Shown: positions 61,626 through 64,000 of the stretch, in pieces
Position numbering within the stretch: the stretch's first letter is position 1
Layout of the letters: each line of letters starts with the position of its first letter
Source: Enteractinococcus helveticum
GTDB taxonomy: Bacteria; Actinomycetota; Actinomycetes; Actinomycetales; Micrococcaceae
Assembly: GCF_020742345.1 (NCBI RefSeq)
Contig: NZ_DYXC01000142.1
Span: 1 to 64,000 of the forward strand
DNA: 64,000 nucleotides
Direction: 5' to 3'
Made by a program: the position numbers and the translations under genes
The notes under the pieces: model-generated
Databases searched by the model: none
Told to the model about the DNA's origin: nothing
The model's input: only the letters and a program-made list of their open reading frames with translations

Positions 61626-64000
61626 CTAAACGCGTGGTTTTTCTTGCATTTCGTAGTTTTCGATGATGTCGCCTTCGCGAATGTCGTTGAACTTTCCAAG
61701 TCCGATACCGCATTCGAATCCTTCGCGGACCTCGGTGACATCGTCGGTGAAGCGACGCAGCGAACCGACCGTGAGGGCTTCACTGACCACTTTGCCATCA
61801 CGTACCAGACGTGCTGTGGCGTTTCGACGGATGAGACCGGATTCGACCATCGAACCGGCAATGGTACCGGCCTTGGAAGAGCGGAAGATTTCGCGGACTT
61901 CGGCACGGCCGATCACGACTTCTTCGTATTCCGGTTTCAGCATGCCTCGCAGGGCCTGTTCTACGTCGTCGATGACGTCGTAGATGACCGTGTAGAAACG
62001 CATGTCGACGCCTTCTTCGTCCGCAATCTCGGCAACACGTTCTGCGGGGCGTACGTTGAAACCGATGATGATCGCGTTGTCGACGGTGGCCAGGTTGACG
62101 TCGTTTTGGGTGATCGCACCAACACCGCGGTGGATAACACGCAGTTGGACTTCGTCTTTACCGCCAACATCGATCTGCATGAGCGAATCTTCAAGTGCTT
62201 CCACCGGACCGGATGCGTCACCTTTGATGATGAGATTGAGCGTATCCAGTTTGCCTTCGGCAACAGCCTGGTCAAATTCTTCCAGCGTGATGCGCTTGCG
62301 TCGACGTGCCAGGGTGGCGTTACGCTTTGCGGTCTCACGACGTTCAGCAATTTGACGTGCAGTACGTTCGTCTTCGGTGACCAGGAAGACATCGCCTGCC
62401 CGTGGCACGGATGACAGGCCAAGGACCTGTACCGGACGGGATGGTAGGGCTTTATCCACTGGTTCGCCGTATTCGTCGAACATGGCACGGACGCGACCGT
62501 GAGCATCGCCCACGACCATGTTGTCGCCAACGCGTAGGGTACCGGTCTGAACCAGCACGGTGGCAACGGGGCCGCGGCCTCGATCAAGATTGGCTTCAAT
62601 CGCAACGCCCCGGGCGTCACGTTCTGGGTTGGCGGTCAGCTCCAGTGCTGCATCAGCGGTTAACAAGATAGATTCCAGCAGATCGTCAATGTTGAGCTTC
62701 TGTAATGCCGAGATTTCCACGAACATGGTGTCGCCACCGTATTCTTCTGGAACAACACCGTATTCGGAGAGTTCACCACGGATACGATCCGGGTTCGCGC
62801 CTTCCTTGTCGATCTTGTTAATAGCAACCACGATCGGCACGTCAGCCGCTTTGGCGTGGTTGAGCGCTTCAATGGTCTGGGGCATGACTCCGTCATCTGC
62901 GGCTACAACGAGCACGGCGATGTCGGTGACTTTGGCCCCACGGGCACGCATTGCGGTAAATGCTTCGTGGCCCGGGGTGTCAATGAAGGTCAGCGTGCGT
63001 TGTTTGCCCTCGTGTGGGACTTCGACCTGGTATGCACCAATGTGCTGGGTAATGCCGCCGGCTTCCGACTCGCGAACCCGTGCCGAACGGATTGCGTCCA
63101 GCGTACGAGTTTTACCATGGTCAACGTGACCCATAACGGTCACGACTGCTGGGCGTGCTTCTTGGTCTTCTGCGGCTTCTTCCTCATCGAGATCGATGTC
63201 GAAGGCATCGAGAATTTCACGGTCTTCTTCTTCTGGGGAAACAATCTCGACTTTGTAGCCGATTTCGTCGCCCAGCACCGCAAAGGTGTCTTCGTCGAGA
63301 GACTGGTTGGCAGTTGCCATTTCACCCAGGTGGAACAGCACTGTTACCAGTGCTGCCGGATCTGCCTTGATGCGCTCAGCTAGATCAGCGATCGAAGATC
63401 CACGACGCAGGCGGATGACAGTGTCGCCGTCACCCTTTGGTACCTTGACGCCACCGATCACTGGTGCTTGTTGCTGTTGCTCTTCACGGCGTGCGCGCTT
63501 CTTCGAACGACGGCGACCAGTTTGTGGACCACGACCGAAGGCACCCTGTGCAGAACCGCGACCTGGGCCACGGCGTGGGCCGCCACCTGGTCCGCCTCCG
63601 CCACCTCGACGTGGACCAGCTCCACGGCCGGCATCTGCCGGGGTGGGTGGAGTGATCTGGCCTGGCATCATTGCCGGCGATGGACGTGGACCCGATGGGC
63701 GTGACTGTTGTGGAGCCGGTTTGCCTGCTGGTTTGGCTCCTGGTTTCGGTGCACCCTTGCTTCGCGGTCCAGGTTTTGGTCCGCCACGACCAGGGGCTGG
63801 ACGTGGTCCTCCCCCGCGCTGTTCTTGACGCATACCCTGTTGCGGAGCAAATGGGTTGTTGCCCGGTCGTGGAGCGCCACCGCGTGGGCCAGGACGTGGC
63901 GCAGCAGTATCTTCTTTGGACTGGAATGGATTATTACCAGGGCGTGGAGCAGGCGGTTTTGGTCCAGGTTTCGGAGCTGGCTTACTTGCGCCTGGCTTTG
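61626..64000 (-). CDS. infB: Translation initiation factor IF-2 (5' part outside window)
   Basis: GTPase that places initiator tRNA on the ribosome. The reading frame is open through to base 64000, so the N terminus is missing; the ATG at 63833 is internal and not the start. The visible part has a proline-, glycine- and alanine-rich N-terminal region with a repeated RPGNNPF motif, then the G domain (GHVDHGKT, DTPGHEAF, NKID) and domains II-IV. The long low-complexity N terminus is typical of actinobacterial IF-2. Confidence 0.96.
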   Translation of the reverse strand, partial: KPGASKPAPKPGPKPPAPRPGNNPFQSKEDTAAPRPGPRGGAPRPGNNPFAPQQGMRQEQRGGGPRPAPGRGGPKPGPRSKGAPKPGAKPAGKPAPQQSRPSGPRPSPAMMPGQITPPTPADAGRGAGPRRGGGGGPGGGPRRGPGRGSAQGAFGRGPQTGRRRSKKRARREEQQQQAPVIGGVKVPKGDGDTVIRLRRGSSIADLAERIKADPAALVTVLFHLGEMATANQSLDEDTFAVLGDEIGYKVEIVSPEEEDREILDAFDIDLDEEEAAEDQEARPAVVTVMGHVDHGKTRTLDAIRSARVRESEAGGITQHIGAYQVEVPHEGKQRTLTFIDTPGHEAFTAMRARGAKVTDIAVLVVAADDGVMPQTIEALNHAKAADVPIVVAINKIDKEGANPDRIRGELSEYGVVPEEYGGDTMFVEISALQKLNIDDLLESILLTADAALELTANPERDARGVAIEANLDRGRGPVATVLVQTGTLRVGDNMVVGDAHGRVRAMFDEYGEPVDKALPSRPVQVLGLSSVPRAGDVFLVTEDERTARQIAERRETAKRNATLARRRKRITLEEFDQAVAEGKLDTLNLIIKGDASGPVEALEDSLMQIDVGGKDEVQLRVIHRGVGAITQNDVNLATVDNAIIIGFNVRPAERVAEIADEEGVDMRFYTVIYDVIDDVEQALRGMLKPEYEEVVIGRAEVREIFRSSKAGTIAGSMVESGLIRRNATARLVRDGKVVSEALTVGSLRRFTDDVTEVREGFECGIGLGKFNDIREGDIIENYEMQEKPRV

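Noticed and set aside
61590..62414. Long plus-strand open frame (274 codons) opposite infB
   Set aside because: It is the mirror frame of the conserved infB gene, with no start signals of its own.
1..64000. CRISPR arrays, insertion sequences, prophage genes, tRNA genes
   Set aside because: None were seen on reading both strands; short direct repeats occur only in regulatory sites and the IF-2 low-complexity region.

Overview
The window is chromosomal DNA from an actinobacterium, most likely a Micrococcales/Micrococcaceae relative of fairly low GC (about 53% by eye; Yaniella or Enteractinococcus would fit, but this is inference). The evidence is the actinobacterial gene orders (tyrS next to an rRNA operon, argCJBDF-argR, recA-recX-miaB-miaA-dapF position, clgR-cinA-pgsA-ftsK-rnj-dapA, pnp-rpsO, ribF-truB-rbfA-infB), the actinobacterial families PriA, ClgR, HelD, DUF3046 and SseB, and an actinobacterial rRNA boxA at the left edge. 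No insertion sequence, prophage, CRISPR array or tRNA gene was found. Coding density is high and most genes read leftwards.

Layout. 1-710: promoter and leader of an rRNA operon that runs leftwards out of the window. 711-7366: tyrS, a HelD RNA-polymerase-associated helicase and argH on the minus strand, then an ankyrin protein and a lipoprotein on the plus strand. 7441-13334: the arginine operon argC-J-B-D-F-R with two putative ARG boxes upstream; argG is not present. 13430-14425: a quinone oxidoreductase. 14506-18288: pheS-pheT plus a coupled 48-residue membrane protein. 18399-26994: a leucine/itaconate catabolic locus of the type Rv2498c-Rv2506 (acyl-CoA ligase and TetR leftwards; methylcrotonyl-CoA carboxylase subunits, acyl-CoA dehydrogenase, MaoC-like hydratase and CitE-like lyase rightwards). 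27025-30940: a Nudix hydrolase, a luciferase-like monooxygenase/FMN reductase/MarR trio, and an SseB protein. 30949-34354: hisC-hisB-hisH-small membrane protein-priA. 34385-38450: LysM protein, DinG-type helicase and HflX. 38674-45101: a methyltransferase, a degenerate DapF, miaA, miaB, recX, recA, DUF3046 and clgR. 45414-54707: cinA, pgsA, ftsK, RNase J, dapA, an acyltransferase-like membrane protein, a TPR protein and dapB. 54801-64000: pnp, rpsO, a methyltransferase, ribF, two small membrane proteins, truB, rbfA and the 3' part of infB.

Most of the window is housekeeping. The points most worth follow-up are: the DapF homologue in the normal dapF position that has lost both catalytic cysteines; the MarR/LLM/FMN-reductase module with twin operator-like palindromes; the recA region with no recognisable SOS box but two DnaA-box-like 9-mers, combined with the absence of lexA beside the LysM gene; a SigH/SigR-like promoter before clgR; two coupled small membrane proteins (48 and 54 residues); and several strong RNA hairpins in 5' leaders. 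I did not find a clearly new multi-gene defence or mobile system. Start sites, promoters and operators were judged by eye only.
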